A stretch of DNA of 45,773 nucleotides from Klebsiella pneumoniae (GCA_945897555.1 CAMDGF010000012.1:1-45773); one strand, 5' to 3'. Counted from the stretch's first letter, positions 9,756 through 18,198 are shown. Program-made: numbers and translations. The notes: generated by a model not told the origin, from the letters alone.

Positions 9756-9785
9756 TTGAGCATCCACGCTGACGCGGGTTAGAAT
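9756..9785 (+). promoter_or_regulatory. Promoter of rpsO
   Basis: TTGAGC (9756-9761), an 18-bp spacer and TAGAAT (9780-9785) form a good sigma70 pair, about 58 bp before the rpsO start. It lies in the 113-bp gap after truB and gives rpsO-pnp a promoter separate from the upstream operon, as in E. coli. Confidence 0.65.
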
Positions 9786-9843
9786 ACTGGTTTACCTGAA
9801 CGCGGCCCGCATTCGGCCGCCTCCACCGCACAGGATCCAGAAC

Positions 9844-10113
9844 ATGGCAGTCAGCATCGAACAAAAGGCCGAGATCGTCGGCCAGTACAAGCAGAGCGCC
9901 GCAGACACCGGTTCGCCGGAAGTTCAGGTGGCGCTGCTTACCGCTCGCATCAACGATCTCACGGGCCACTTCAAGGCCAACGCCAAAGATCACCACTCGC
10001 GTCGTGGCCTGCTCAAGATGGTGAGCCGTCGCCGCAAGATGCTCGATTATCTCAAGAGCCGCAGCAACGACCGTTACAAGGCCTTGATCCAGAGTCTCGG
10101 GCTGCGCAAGTAA
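9844..10113 (+). CDS. rpsO: 30S ribosomal protein S15
   Basis: S15 is a primary 16S rRNA-binding protein of the 30S platform. The 89-residue product is full length and typical: [34 protein letters not shown], and KMLDYLKSR. Conserved order places it between truB and pnp. In E. coli S15 represses its own translation by a leader pseudoknot; I did not identify a matching fold here. A hairpin terminator follows. Confidence 0.98.
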   Translation: MAVSIEQKAEIVGQYKQSAADTGSPEVQVALLTARINDLTGHFKANAKDHHSRRGLLKMVSRRRKMLDYLKSRSNDRYKALIQSLGLRK

Positions 10114-10133
10114 AGCATTCTTTGTCTCGCTGA

Positions 10134-10183
10134 CGCGGGCGCCGGTCGCAATCCATCGCGACAATCGGCCCCGCGTTTTTGTT
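10134..10183 (+). terminator. Terminator between rpsO and pnp
   Basis: An imperfect stem starts with CGCGGG at 10134 and closes with CCCGCG ending at 10175. An inner GTCGC/GCGAC stem supports it, and TTTTTGTTT follows at once. It should end most rpsO transcripts while allowing some read-through to pnp. Confidence 0.7.
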
Positions 10184-10224
10184 TGTCTGTTGCAAGCCGT
10201 TCAATTACAGCCGTCAATGGTTCA

Positions 10225-10254
10225 GGGCTGAGGTCGGAAGCATGGTGTCAGCCC
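10225..10254 (+). promoter_or_regulatory. Stem-loop in the pnp leader
   Basis: GGGCTGA (10225-10231) pairs perfectly with TCAGCCC (10248-10254) across 16 nt, 25 nt before the pnp start. E. coli pnp is autoregulated through a leader stem cut by RNase III. The stem here is shorter, so a similar role is inference. Confidence 0.4.
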
Positions 10255-10279
10255 GCGGCTATTCAATGTTGAGGAAAAC

Positions 10280-12385
10280 GTGACCATCACCCGCAAGAGC
10301 ATCCCCTTCGGTCAGCAGACGCTGACCATCGAGACCGGCGAGATCGCCCGCCAATCCCATGGTTCCGCGCTGGTCAGCCTGGACGACACCGTCGTTCTGG
10401 TGACCGCCGTCGGCCGCAAGGACATCAAGCCCGGCCAGGACTTCTTCCCCCTCACGGTCGACTATCAAGAGAAGACCTATGCCGCCGGCAAGATCCCGGG
10501 AGGCTTCTTCAAGCGTGAGGGCAAGCCCTCCGAGAAGGAGACGCTCACCAGCCGTCTGATCGACCGTCCGATCCGTCCGCTCTTTCCAGAGGGCTTCTAC
10601 AACGAGGTGCAGGTCATCGCGACCGTGCTCTCGATCGACCCTGAGATCGATTCCGACATCCCGGCCGTGATCGGCGCGTCGGCAGCGCTGGCTCTGTCGG
10701 GTCTGCCGTTCAACGGCCCGATCGGTGCCGCGCGCGTCGGCTACCTCGACGGTGAGTACATCCTCAACCCGACCAAGACCCAGCTCGAGACCTCGGAGCT
10801 CAACCTGGTCGTCGCTGGCACCACCGATGGCGTACTGATGGTGGAGTCGGAGGCCATGCAGCTGCCTGAGGATGTGATGCTCGGCGCCGTGGTCTACGGC
10901 CACGAGCAGATGCAGGCCGTCATCAACCTGATCAACGAGTTGGCCGACGAAGCCGGCAAGGAGTCGTGGGACTGGACGCCGCCGGCGGTGGACGAGGCGC
11001 TGGTCGCCAAGATCGCCGAGATCGCCGAGAACGACCTCAATGAGGCCTTCCGCATCAAGAGCAAGTCGGAGCGCAGCAGCCGCATCAGCGAGGTCAAGAA
11101 GGCCGTGATGGCCGCCGTGCTGCCTGAGGGCGCCGACACCATGGCCGTGAACACCGCCAATGGCGCGTTCAAGGATCTCGAATCCAAGATCGTGCGCAAC
11201 CAGATCCTGTCGGGTGAGCCGCGCATCGATGGCCGCGACACCCGCACCATCCGCCCGATCAGCATCCGCACCAGCGTGCTGCCGCGCACCCACGGCTCGG
11301 CGCTGTTCACGCGCGGCGAGACGCAGTCGCTGGCGGTGGCCACGCTGGGCACCGCGCGCGACGAGCAGATCATCGACGCGCTGCAGGGCGAGTACCACGA
11401 CCGCTTCATGCTCCACTACAACATGCCGCCCTTTGCGACGGGTGAAACCGGCCGCGTCGGCGTGCCCAAGCGCCGCGAGATCGGGCATGGTCGTCTGGCC
11501 AAGCGCTCGCTCATCGCCGTGCTGCCGAGCGCCGAGGAGTGCCCGTACGCCATGCGTGTGGTCTCCGAGATCACCGAGTCGAACGGCTCGAGCTCGATGG
11601 CCTCGGTCTGCGCCGGCTGCTTGGCGCTGATGGACGCTGGCGTGCCGATGAAGGCGCACGTGGCCGGCATCGCCATGGGCCTGATCAAGGATGGCAAGCG
11701 CTTTGCCGTGCTCTCCGACATCCTTGGCGACGAGGACCACCTGGGCGACATGGATTTCAAGGTCGCTGGCACCGAGAACGGCATCACCGCGCTGCAGATG
11801 GACCTCAAGATCGATTCGATCTCGCCGGCCATCATGCAAAAGGCGCTCGAACAGGCGCGTGAAGGCCGCCTGCACATCCTCGGCCTGATGAAGGGCGCGC
11901 TCGACACCGCCCGCGACGACGTGTCGACCTACGCGCCGCGCATGATCACCATCAAGATCAACCCGGAGAAGATCCGCGATGTCATCGGCAAGGGCGGCGC
12001 TGTGATCCGCGCGCTGACCGAGGAGACCAAGGCCACCATCGACATCCAGGACGACGGCACCGTCACCCTGGCCTCTGCCGTGCCGGGCGCGGTCGACGAG
12101 GCTCGCCGCCGCATCGAGGAGATCACTGCCGAGGTCGAAGTGGGCAAGGTCTACGAAGGCCCGGTGGTGAAGATCCTCGACTTCGGTGCGCTGATCAACG
12201 TGCTGCCCGGCAAGGATGGCCTGCTGCACATCAGCCAGATCGCCAACGAGCGCGTCAACGCCGTCACCGATTACCTCAAGGAGGGTCAGGTGGTGCGCGT
12301 CAAGGTGCTCGAGGCCGACGAGAAGGGCCGCATGCGCCTCTCCATGAAGGCGCTGCTCAGTGAGGATGCGCCGGCCGAGGAGTGA
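10280..12385 (+). CDS. pnp: Polynucleotide phosphorylase
   Basis: PNPase is a trimeric 3'-5' phosphorolytic exoribonuclease and degradosome component. The 701-residue protein has both RNase PH-like halves (first around residues 10-140, second from about 310 with [17 protein letters not shown]), a KH domain from about 554 ([19 protein letters not shown]) and a C-terminal S1 domain from about 620 ([19 protein letters not shown]). Start is GTG 10280, preceded by a strong GAGGAAAAC ribosome site. It follows rpsO in the conserved order and ends at a strong bidirectional terminator. Confidence 0.98.
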   Translation: MTITRKSIPFGQQTLTIETGEIARQSHGSALVSLDDTVVLVTAVGRKDIKPGQDFFPLTVDYQEKTYAAGKIPGGFFKREGKPSEKETLTSRLIDRPIRPLFPEGFYNEVQVIATVLSIDPEIDSDIPAVIGASAALALSGLPFNGPIGAARVGYLDGEYILNPTKTQLETSELNLVVAGTTDGVLMVESEAMQLPEDVMLGAVVYGHEQMQAVINLINELADEAGKESWDWTPPAVDEALVAKIAEIAENDLNEAFRIKSKSERSSRISEVKKAVMAAVLPEGADTMAVNTANGAFKDLESKIVRNQILSGEPRIDGRDTRTIRPISIRTSVLPRTHGSALFTRGETQSLAVATLGTARDEQIIDALQGEYHDRFMLHYNMPPFATGETGRVGVPKRREIGHGRLAKRSLIAVLPSAEECPYAMRVVSEITESNGSSSMASVCAGCLALMDAGVPMKAHVAGIAMGLIKDGKRFAVLSDILGDEDHLGDMDFKVAGTENGITALQMDLKIDSISPAIMQKALEQAREGRLHILGLMKGALDTARDDVSTYAPRMITIKINPEKIRDVIGKGGAVIRALTEETKATIDIQDDGTVTLASAVPGAVDEARRRIEEITAEVEVGKVYEGPVVKILDFGALINVLPGKDGLLHISQIANERVNAVTDYLKEGQVVRVKVLEADEKGRMRLSMKALLSEDAPAEE

Positions 12386-12456
12386 ATGCCTGGGTGCTAA
12401 GGGGGTGGCTAAGCCGCTGCCGCCGCGCCCGTCGACTTTGGCTGTGTCGTCACAAC

Positions 12457-12486
12457 AAAAAAGCGAGGCCTCGGCCTCGCTTTTTT
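12457..12486. terminator. Bidirectional terminator between pnp and dksA
   Basis: A perfect 30-bp palindrome: six A, GCGAGGCC, TC, GGCCTCGC, six T. It serves the convergent genes pnp (+) and dksA (-) equally. Confidence 0.93.
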
Positions 12487-12537
12487 GTTTGGCGCGTCAG
12501 CGCACCCCTTCTGAGTGTTTCGCTCGGTGTTTGACGC

Positions 12538-12954
12538 TCAGCGTGCCACCTGCCGCTCGCGCATCTCATCGAGCTCCTTGCAATCGATGCACAGGGTGGC
12601 GGTGGGCCGCGCCTCGAGGCGCTTGAGGCCGATCTCGACGCCGCACTTGTCGCAGAACCCGTAGTCGTCGGCATCGATGCGCGCGATGGTCTCATCGATC
12701 TTTTTGATCAGCTTGCGCTCGCGGTCGCGATTGCGCAGCTCGAGCGCCATGTCCGATTCCTGGCTGGCGCGGTCGTTGGGGTCGGCAAACACGGTGGCCT
12801 CGTCCTGCATGGTGTGCACCGTGCGGTCGATGTCTCGGCTCAATTCCTTGCGGGTCTCTTCGAGGATGCGGCGGAAGTGGGCCAGCTGGTTGGCGTTCAT
12901 GTAGGCCTCGCCAGCCGCCAGCTCATAGGGCGTGAAATGCTTCTGGGTGTCCAC
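12538..12954 (-). CDS. dksA: RNA polymerase-binding transcription factor DksA
   Basis: DksA enters the secondary channel of RNA polymerase and, with ppGpp, sets promoter output, lowering rRNA and raising amino-acid gene transcription. The 138-residue protein has a coiled coil whose tip includes the acidic DPNDRASQESD region, and a C-terminal four-cysteine zinc finger (CDKCGVEIG and CIDCKELDE). It is slightly shorter than E. coli DksA (151) at the N terminus. A sigma70 promoter lies about 70 bp upstream. It is divergent from rpmB-rpmG and convergent with pnp. Confidence 0.97.
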   Translation of the reverse strand: MDTQKHFTPYELAAGEAYMNANQLAHFRRILEETRKELSRDIDRTVHTMQDEATVFADPNDRASQESDMALELRNRDRERKLIKKIDETIARIDADDYGFCDKCGVEIGLKRLEARPTATLCIDCKELDEMRERQVAR

Positions 12955-13022
12955 TGCAGTCTCCGTGGGAAATCGCTTGTCGTTGTAGCCCCGGTGCGAT
13001 CCCGGTCCCGGGGGCGAGCGCT

Positions 13023-13051
13023 TAGATAACAGAATAGCCCGCTGTCGGCAA
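13023..13051 (-). promoter_or_regulatory. Promoter of dksA
   Basis: Read on the minus strand: TTGCCG (13051-13046), a 17-bp spacer, TATCTA (13028-13023). It predicts a leader of about 60 nt. It is separate from the rpmB promoter on the other strand some 70 bp away. Confidence 0.55.
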
Positions 13052-13121
13052 CCGCCTTTTGACGGCGCTCAGCCGGTGGCGGCTCACAACCCCGCGCAAC
13101 GCTTGCACACGTTCGATACGC

Positions 13122-13150
13122 TTGAATGCGTCGCGGTTTCGGGCTATATT
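13122..13150 (+). promoter_or_regulatory. Promoter of rpmB-rpmG
   Basis: TTGAAT (13122-13127), 17 bp, TATATT (13145-13150), placed 29 bp before the rpmB ATG. Good match to sigma70 consensus. Confidence 0.7.
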
Positions 13151-13179
13151 CTCGGGCTTTCGTGTTATCGGAGACCGCT

Positions 13180-13416
13180 ATGTCGCGCGTCTGCATCGTC
13201 ACCGGCAAGAAGCCGATGGTTGGCAACAATGTGTCGCATGCCAACAACAAGACCAAGCGCCGGTTCCTGCCCAATCTGCAGTACCGCCGTTTCTGGTCGG
13301 AGACCGAGAATCGCTGGGTCAGCATGCGCTTGTCCAACGCCGGTCTGCGCCTGATCGACAAGAAGGGCCTGGATGTTGTGGTCGCCGAGCTGCGCGCTCG
13401 CGGCGAGAAGGTCTGA
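13180..13416 (+). CDS. rpmB: 50S ribosomal protein L28
   Basis: A 78-residue basic protein matching L28: [33 protein letters not shown], and [21 protein letters not shown] precedes the ATG. It is followed 10 nt later by rpmG, the usual bacterial pairing, from the promoter at 13122-13150. Confidence 0.97.
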   Translation: MSRVCIVTGKKPMVGNNVSHANNKTKRRFLPNLQYRRFWSETENRWVSMRLSNAGLRLIDKKGLDVVVAELRARGEKV

Positions 13417-13426
13417 GGAGATCCCC

Positions 13427-13582
13427 ATGCGCGACAAGATCAAGCTCGAATCGACCGCTGGCACCGGCCACTTTTACACCACGACCAAGAACAAGAAGAC
13501 CACTCCGGACAAGCTGGAGATGAAGAAATTCGACCCCAAGGCTCGTAAGCACGTGACCTACAAGGAAATCAAGCTCAAGTAG
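13427..13582 (+). CDS. rpmG: 50S ribosomal protein L33
   Basis: A 51-residue product with the L33 pattern [37 protein letters not shown], and the ending VTYKEIKLK. It lacks the zinc-binding cysteine pairs, so it is the zinc-independent form. The start ATG has an excellent GAGGAG site; in-frame sequence upstream overlaps rpmB and is not part of the protein. A terminator follows at 13662-13693. Confidence 0.97.
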   Translation: MRDKIKLESTAGTGHFYTTTKNKKTTPDKLEMKKFDPKARKHVTYKEIKLK

Positions 13583-13661
13583 GCGGGCGTCGAGCGCTCC
13601 GGCTCGCTGTGGGCTGTGGCTGGTCGAGCGGCCGCCAGATGAGCAAGGCATCTCTCTCTAG

Positions 13662-13693
13662 AAGCGTCGGAACCTGGGGTCCGGCGCTTTTTT
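13662..13693 (+). terminator. Terminator after rpmB-rpmG
   Basis: AAGCGTCGGA (13662-13671) pairs with TCCGGCGCTT (13680-13689) with one G-U type pair, 8-nt loop, and a T run to 13693. It ends just before the permease gene, which therefore needs its own promoter or read-through. Confidence 0.8.
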
Positions 13694-13715
13694 ATGGTTG
13701 GCAGTTCGTCCGCCC

Positions 13716-14738
13716 ATGACCTTGCCGGCCTGGCTCGTACCCGCGCTGCTCGCCGCTCTGGCGCTGCATCTGCTCGGTGACGTCATCGCGCCCTTTGCGC
13801 TGGCCGGCGTGCTCGCCTACATCTTTGAGCCGCTGGTGCTCCGGCTCCATGCCCGACGCGTGCCACGGGGTCTGGCTGCCGCACTGGTGCTGCTGCTCTT
13901 GATCGCGGTGCTGGCCAGCCTTGCCTTGCTCATCCTGCCGCTATTGCTCGCGCAGACCGCAGCGCTCGCGGAGCGCGTGCCGCAGATGCTGACGCTGGTG
14001 CGCGAGCATCTCTCTGCGCTGCTCGGTGATATCGCTGGCGATGTCGATCCGCTGTCCGACGTGCAGGCATTCCTGACGGGCCATGTCGGGCAGATCTCGG
14101 GCTGGCTGCGCAGCGGCCTGCTGAAGGCCGGCGAGGGCGGCAAGGCGATCGCGGGGGCGCTCGGCGCGCTGGTGCTGTTCCCGGTGGTGCTGTTCTATGC
14201 CTTGCGCGATCTGCCGCGCATCGGCCCGGCGCTGTCGGCGCTGCTCCCGGCCGCTGTGCGCAACGATGTGGTGACCTTGGCCACCGACGCCGATCGGGTC
14301 CTTGGCGAGTTCGTGCGCGGGCAACTGGCGGTGATGCTGACCATGGCAGTGGTCTATGCCGCGGCACTCGGCCTGCTTGGCGTGCCGCATGCCTTGTCGA
14401 TCGGCGTACTGGCCGGCATCCTCACCTTCGTACCGCTGCTCGGGGTGGTGGCGGGCGCCGTTTTGGCGCTCGGGGCGGCAGCGCTGCTGCCGGGCGAGGC
14501 CGCACCCTTGTGGGCGATCGCGCTGGTTTTTGTAGCCGGCAACACGCTTGAGAATCTGGTGGTCACACCTTGGCTGGTTGGCGACCGCATCGGCCTGCAT
14601 CCGCTCACGGTCTTGTTCGCGCTGCTCGCCTTTGGCCAGCTTTTCGGGTTCAGTGGGGTGTTGGTGGCGCTGCCAGCCACGGCGGTACTGCAAGTCTGGA
14701 TCGTGCGTTGGCAGCGTGGGCAGGCAGCCGGCGATTAG
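13716..14738 (+). CDS. AI-2E family permease (PerM/YdiK-like)
   Basis: A 340-residue integral membrane protein of the AI-2E transporter family: about seven to eight hydrophobic segments, an N-terminal block (PFALAGVLAYIFEPLV) and a C-terminal core with VPHALSIGVLAGILTFVPLLG and GDRIGLHPLTVLFALLAFG. Members include the AI-2 exporter TqsA and Na+/H+ antiporters; the substrate here is unknown. ATG at 13716 is preferred over TTG 13698, which lies within 10 nt of the terminator stem; neither has a strong ribosome site. Its TAG stop overlaps by four bases the TAA stop of the convergent Nudix gene. Confidence 0.85.
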   Translation: MTLPAWLVPALLAALALHLLGDVIAPFALAGVLAYIFEPLVLRLHARRVPRGLAAALVLLLLIAVLASLALLILPLLLAQTAALAERVPQMLTLVREHLSALLGDIAGDVDPLSDVQAFLTGHVGQISGWLRSGLLKAGEGGKAIAGALGALVLFPVVLFYALRDLPRIGPALSALLPAAVRNDVVTLATDADRVLGEFVRGQLAVMLTMAVVYAAALGLLGVPHALSIGVLAGILTFVPLLGVVAGAVLALGAAALLPGEAAPLWAIALVFVAGNTLENLVVTPWLVGDRIGLHPLTVLFALLAFGQLFGFSGVLVALPATAVLQVWIVRWQRGQAAGD

Positions 14739-15280
14739 CCACGGCCGCTCGGGCGCTCCATGTGGCCGATGTGGAGACCGAAACCGCCGTTGCGGCGGTC
14801 CTCGAAGAAGTGCTCGAGTGTGCGCCGGATGGTGCTGAAGGCGAGTTCATCCCAGGGGATATCGGCCTCATCGAAGAGCGCCACCTCAAGGCTCTCGGTG
14901 CCGGCAGAGAAAACCGGCTGCGGCAGCGTTGCGCGGAACATCATGTAGATCTGATTGGCATGGACGATGCTCAGCACCGTGTAGAGGCCCTCGATCGTCA
15001 CTTCGGCGCCAGCCTCTTCGAGCGTTTCGCGCAGTGCGCCCGTCTCCAGCGTCTCGCCACACTCCAGAAAGCCTGCGGGCAGGGTCCATTTACCGTAGCG
15101 CGGTTCGATCGCTCGTCGACACAGCAGCACCTGTTCGCCGATCACCGGCAGGCACCCCACCACCACCTTGGGATTGATGTAATGGATGACGCCGCAGGCG
15201 GTACAAACGTGGCGCGGCCGGTTGTCGTCCGGCGGGATGCGGACGTCGACAGGCGCGGCGCAATGGGTGCAGTAGTTCAA
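14735..15280 (-). CDS. Nudix hydrolase with N-terminal zinc ribbon
   Basis: The 181-residue protein starts with a small zinc ribbon (CTHC near residue 4 and CTAC near 27) and then a Nudix domain whose box reads GFLECGETLETGALRETLEE, followed by AG. Such proteins hydrolyse nucleoside diphosphate-linked compounds; zinc-ribbon members include ADP-ribose and NADH pyrophosphatases, but the substrate here cannot be read from sequence. The open frame extends far upstream inside the glnS region without any credible protein. TTG at 15280 is chosen because AGAGG lies 8 nt before it and LNYCTHC fits the family start. Divergent from glnS. Confidence 0.85.
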   Translation of the reverse strand: MNYCTHCAAPVDVRIPPDDNRPRHVCTACGVIHYINPKVVVGCLPVIGEQVLLCRRAIEPRYGKWTLPAGFLECGETLETGALRETLEEAGAEVTIEGLYTVLSIVHANQIYMMFRATLPQPVFSAGTESLEVALFDEADIPWDELAFSTIRRTLEHFFEDRRNGGFGLHIGHMERPSGRG

Positions 15281-15439
15281 GCGGTAGACCTCTTCTGCCG
15301 GCAACTTAGCAGAAAGCCATGGCGGCTGTAAGGCTAGAATGCGGAGCGTCGGACAAAGCCGGCGACACCCTTGGCCATCCCACTTTGGCCACAGTCGCAT
15401 CGCCCCGGTCGAGTCTTCCCACCATGCAGCGGTCCCGAT

Positions 15440-17239
15440 GTGAGTAAAGCCCCTCCAAGCCCCGCGGCACCCGCCGCCAACTTTATCCGCAACATCATCG
15501 AGGCTGATCTTGCCGCGGGCGCTTACGCCACGCGCCGCTGGTCGGGCACGCCCGGGCCCTCCGCACAGCAGCAAGCCGGTGCCCCCGATCCGGCCAAGGT
15601 GCGCACGCGTTTCCCACCCGAACCCAACGGCTATCTGCACTATGGTCACGCCAAGAGCATCTGCCTCAACTTCGGGCTGGCGCGAGACTTTGGTGGTGTG
15701 TGCCACATGCGCTTCGACGACACCAACCCGACCCGTGAGGAACAGGAATACGTCGACGGCATCCTTGAGGCGGTGCAGTGGCTGGGCTTTGGCTGGGAGG
15801 CCTTTGGCGCCTCGCATCAGTATTTCGCGTCCGACTACTTCCCCTGGCTCTACGCGTTCGCCGAAAAGCTGATCGAGAGCGGCGACGCCTATGTCGACAG
15901 CCAGAGCGCGGACGAGATGCGCGCCCGGCGTGGCACGCTCACCCAGGTGGGTGAGGACTCGCCGTATCGCAACCGCAGCGTCGCCGAGAACCTCGACCTG
16001 TTCCGCCGCATGAAGGCGGGTGAGTTTGCCGACGGGGCGCACGTGCTGCGGCTCAAGATCGACATGCAGAGCCCCAACATCAACCTGCGCGACCCGGTGG
16101 CCTACCGCATCCGCCACGCGCATCACCATCGCACGGGTGCTGCGTGGTGCATCTACCCGATGTACGACTACACCCACGGGGTGTCGGACGCGCTGGAAAA
16201 CGTCACCCACAGCATCTGCACGCTCGAGTTCGAGGACCACCGTCCGCTCTACGACTGGCTCAACGAGAAGTTGGCGGCACTCGGCCTGCTCAACACGCCG
16301 CTGCCGCGCCAGTACGAATTCAGCCGCCTCAACCTGAGCTACGTCGTCCTCTCCAAACGCAAGCTGATCCAGCTGGTGGAGGAGGGCCATGTTGCTGGTT
16401 GGGACGACCCGCGCCTGCCCACGCTGGTGGGCGCGCGCCGGCGCGGCTTCACGCCGGAGGGCTTCCGCCTTTTTGCCGAACGCATCGGCGTGAGCAAATC
16501 GGACAGCTGGATCGACATGAGCGTGCTCGAGGATTGCATGCGTGAGCATCTCAACGAGGCCGCCGAGCGCCGGGTGGCGGTGCTCGACCCGCTCAAGCTG
16601 GTGATCACCAATTTTGCCGAGGGCGCGGTCGAGACCTGCCACGCGCCCAACCACCCGCTTCACCCCGAACTGGGCAAGCGCGACATGCCCTTCACACGTG
16701 AGCTGTGGATCGAACGTGAGGACTTCCAGGAGGTACCGGAGAAGGGCTTCCACCGCCTCTACCCGGGCAACACCGTGCGCCTGCGCTATGGCTTTGTGGT
16801 GACCTGCACCGGCTGCGAGAAGGATGCGGCCGGCAACGTGACCGCGGTGCACGCCGCGTACTTTGCCGACTCCAAATCCGGCACCCCCGGTGCCGACAAC
16901 TACAAGACCAAGGGCAACCTGCACTGGGTCTCGGTGGCGCATGCGTATGCGGCCACCGTGCGGCTGTATGACCGCCTGTTCGCGCACCCCAACCCGGGCG
17001 CGCGGCGTGAGGGCGACGCGCCTGAGCTCGAGCGCGACTTCCTCGACGACATCAACCCGGACTCGCTGCGTGTCATCAGCGCTCAGCTGGAGCCGTCACT
17101 GCGTGATGCCCTGCCAGAGCAGCGCTTCCAGTTCGAGCGGCATGGTTACTTTGTGGCCGACCGGCACGACAGCAAGCCAACTGCACCGGTGTTCAACCGA
17201 GCGGTGACGCTCAAGGACGGCTGGGCTCAGCGAAATTAA
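15440..17239 (+). CDS. glnS: Glutaminyl-tRNA synthetase
   Basis: Class I synthetase charging tRNA-Gln. Signature motifs are PPEPNGYLHYGHAKS near residues 59-73 (a HYGH form of HIGH), RFDDTNPTREEQEYV, and VLSKRKL (KMSKS class) near 307, plus a complete C-terminal anticodon-binding barrel. Started at GTG 15440 (MSKAPPSPAA) the protein is 599 residues; the frame continues up to TTG 15371 but similarity begins at NFIRNIIEADLAAG. Between that helix and the core are about 20 extra residues (RRWSGTPGPSAQQQAG region) that the E. coli enzyme lacks. A TAGAAT -10-like box is at 15335-15340. The stop overlaps that of ykvA. Confidence 0.96.
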   Translation: MSKAPPSPAAPAANFIRNIIEADLAAGAYATRRWSGTPGPSAQQQAGAPDPAKVRTRFPPEPNGYLHYGHAKSICLNFGLARDFGGVCHMRFDDTNPTREEQEYVDGILEAVQWLGFGWEAFGASHQYFASDYFPWLYAFAEKLIESGDAYVDSQSADEMRARRGTLTQVGEDSPYRNRSVAENLDLFRRMKAGEFADGAHVLRLKIDMQSPNINLRDPVAYRIRHAHHHRTGAAWCIYPMYDYTHGVSDALENVTHSICTLEFEDHRPLYDWLNEKLAALGLLNTPLPRQYEFSRLNLSYVVLSKRKLIQLVEEGHVAGWDDPRLPTLVGARRRGFTPEGFRLFAERIGVSKSDSWIDMSVLEDCMREHLNEAAERRVAVLDPLKLVITNFAEGAVETCHAPNHPLHPELGKRDMPFTRELWIEREDFQEVPEKGFHRLYPGNTVRLRYGFVVTCTGCEKDAAGNVTAVHAAYFADSKSGTPGADNYKTKGNLHWVSVAHAYAATVRLYDRLFAHPNPGARREGDAPELERDFLDDINPDSLRVISAQLEPSLRDALPEQRFQFERHGYFVADRHDSKPTAPVFNRAVTLKDGWAQRN

Positions 17240-17628
17240 GAGCCAGACCAGGCCTGCCAAGCCGCAGCCAGCAGCGCCAGCCAGATGACGGCGATGAGCA
17301 CCGCACCGAGCACCATGCGCGGCTTTGCACGCCCATCGGCCAGCCATTGCTCGGCCTGTGCGCGGCATTCGGCCATCACCCCGGCCGGCAACGCGCGTGC
17401 CAGCAAGCCTACGGCCAATGGCAACAGGATGGCTTCATCGAGGTAGCCGATCACCGGAATGAAATCGGGGATGAGGTCGATCGGGGAGAGGGCATAGGCC
17501 ACCACCAGCACCAGGCCGGCCTTGATCCATGCGGGTGTGCGTGGGTGGCGCAGGGCGAACCACAGCGCCAGTCCGTCGCGCTTGGCTGCGCGCATCCAGC
17601 CTTTGAAGTCCCAAGCATCTACCTTCAT
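17236..17628 (-). CDS. YkvA-family (DUF1232) membrane protein
   Basis: A 130-residue protein with the DUF1232 signature YALSPIDLIPDFIPVIGYLD around residues 47-66 and hydrophobic segments before and after, ending in a C-terminal transmembrane helix (AVLIAVIWLALLAAAW). Function of the family is unknown. The ATG giving MKVDAWDFKGW is preferred; sequence upstream in frame is not family-like. Its TAA stop overlaps the glnS TAA stop at the four bases TTAA (17236-17239), so the two convergent genes share their ends. Confidence 0.85.
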   Translation of the reverse strand: MKVDAWDFKGWMRAAKRDGLALWFALRHPRTPAWIKAGLVLVVAYALSPIDLIPDFIPVIGYLDEAILLPLAVGLLARALPAGVMAECRAQAEQWLADGRAKPRMVLGAVLIAVIWLALLAAAWQAWSGS

Positions 17629-17747
17629 AGGCCGGTATTGTGCCGCAGGCACCCGCAGCCTGCTGCAGGGTGCGCGCGATGCCAGTGTGGGTGGCGCGCT
17701 GCCCATCGCGTATCGGTCTGGATTCATTCAAGAAAACGTCCGCTGCG

Positions 17748-17777
17748 TTGACCTCTGGCGGGGTATGCCTCTACTGT
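17748..17777 (+). promoter_or_regulatory. Candidate promoter of the 55-residue membrane peptide gene
   Basis: TTGACC (17748-17753), 18 bp, TACTGT (17772-17777), 39 bp before the ATG at 17817. The -35 is good and the -10 moderate. Confidence 0.45.
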
Positions 17778-17816
17778 TCGCGACGCCGTATCCCCAACTC
17801 ACTCAGGAGCCTCAGC

Positions 17817-17984
17817 ATGGATAAAGTGATGCACTACGCCGGCATCGGCGGCATGGTTGCCAGCATCTCGATCGTCACCTACCTCATCCTTCCGGCTTCT
17901 GAGTCGCCGGGCAAGGTCATCGCCTGCCTGGCGATCGGTGCCATCTTTTCGGCACTGACCATGATGAAGCGCGGCCGCGCCTGA
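17817..17984 (+). CDS. Small two-helix membrane protein, unknown function
   Basis: A 55-residue product beginning MDKVMHYAGIGGMVASISIV with two hydrophobic stretches (about 8-25 and 32-48) and a basic end MMKRGRA, so probably a small inner-membrane hairpin protein. I do not recognise a family. Support for a real gene: GGAG 10 nt before the ATG, a sigma70-like promoter upstream and a strong terminator 21 bp downstream, giving a self-contained monocistronic unit. Confidence 0.7.
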   Translation: MDKVMHYAGIGGMVASISIVTYLILPASESPGKVIACLAIGAIFSALTMMKRGRA

Positions 17985-18005
17985 GCGCTGCGTGTCCGAT
18001 CCGCA

Positions 18006-18031
18006 GGCCCGCCGCGTGCGGGCCTTTATTT
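18006..18031 (+). terminator. Terminator of the small membrane protein gene
   Basis: GGCCCGC (18006-18012) pairs perfectly with GCGGGCC (18018-18024) over a 5-nt loop, followed by TTTATTT. Confidence 0.85.
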
Positions 18032-18042
18032 GCTGGCCTGAC

Positions 18043-18071
18043 TTGACTCGGGAGGGGGCGGCCGGTACCCT
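18043..18071 (+). promoter_or_regulatory. Promoter of tRNA-Phe
   Basis: TTGACT (18043-18048), 17 bp, TACCCT (18066-18071), with a GC-rich discriminator (CCGCGC) before the mature 5' end at 18084. A GC-rich discriminator is typical of stringently controlled stable-RNA promoters, fitting DksA/ppGpp control. Confidence 0.6.
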
Positions 18072-18083
18072 CCGCGCTCTTCT

Positions 18084-18159
18084 GGCCAGGTAGCTCAGTT
18101 GGTAGAGCATGCGACTGAAAATCGCAGTGTCGGCAGTTCGATTCTGCCCCTGGCCACCA
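18084..18159 (+). tRNA. tRNA-Phe (anticodon GAA)
   Basis: A 76-nt cloverleaf with encoded CCA: acceptor stem GGCCAGG/CCTGGCC, D arm GCTC...GAGC with AGTTGGTA loop, anticodon stem TGCGA/TCGCA with loop CTGAAAA (anticodon GAA), variable GTGTC, T arm GGCAG/CTGCC with TTCGATT loop. No integrase or duplicated 3' end is nearby. Confidence 0.98.
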
Positions 18160-18166
18160 GACCCCA

Positions 18167-18198
18167 CGCCCAGCCCCCGAGGTTGGGCGTTTCATTTT
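18167..18198 (+). terminator. Terminator of tRNA-Phe
   Basis: CGCCCA (18167-18172) pairs with TGGGCG (18184-18189), with inner CC/GG pairs, followed by TTTCATTTT. The T tract reaches into the 3' end of the convergent mscS-family gene. Confidence 0.75.

Noticed and set aside
10259-12229. A 656-codon open frame antisense to pnp
   Set aside because: Mirror frame of pnp; low-complexity product and no ribosome site or promoter.
18084-18198. tRNA-Phe as an integration site for a mobile element
   Set aside because: No integrase, no second copy of the tRNA 3' end, and ordinary housekeeping genes on both sides.
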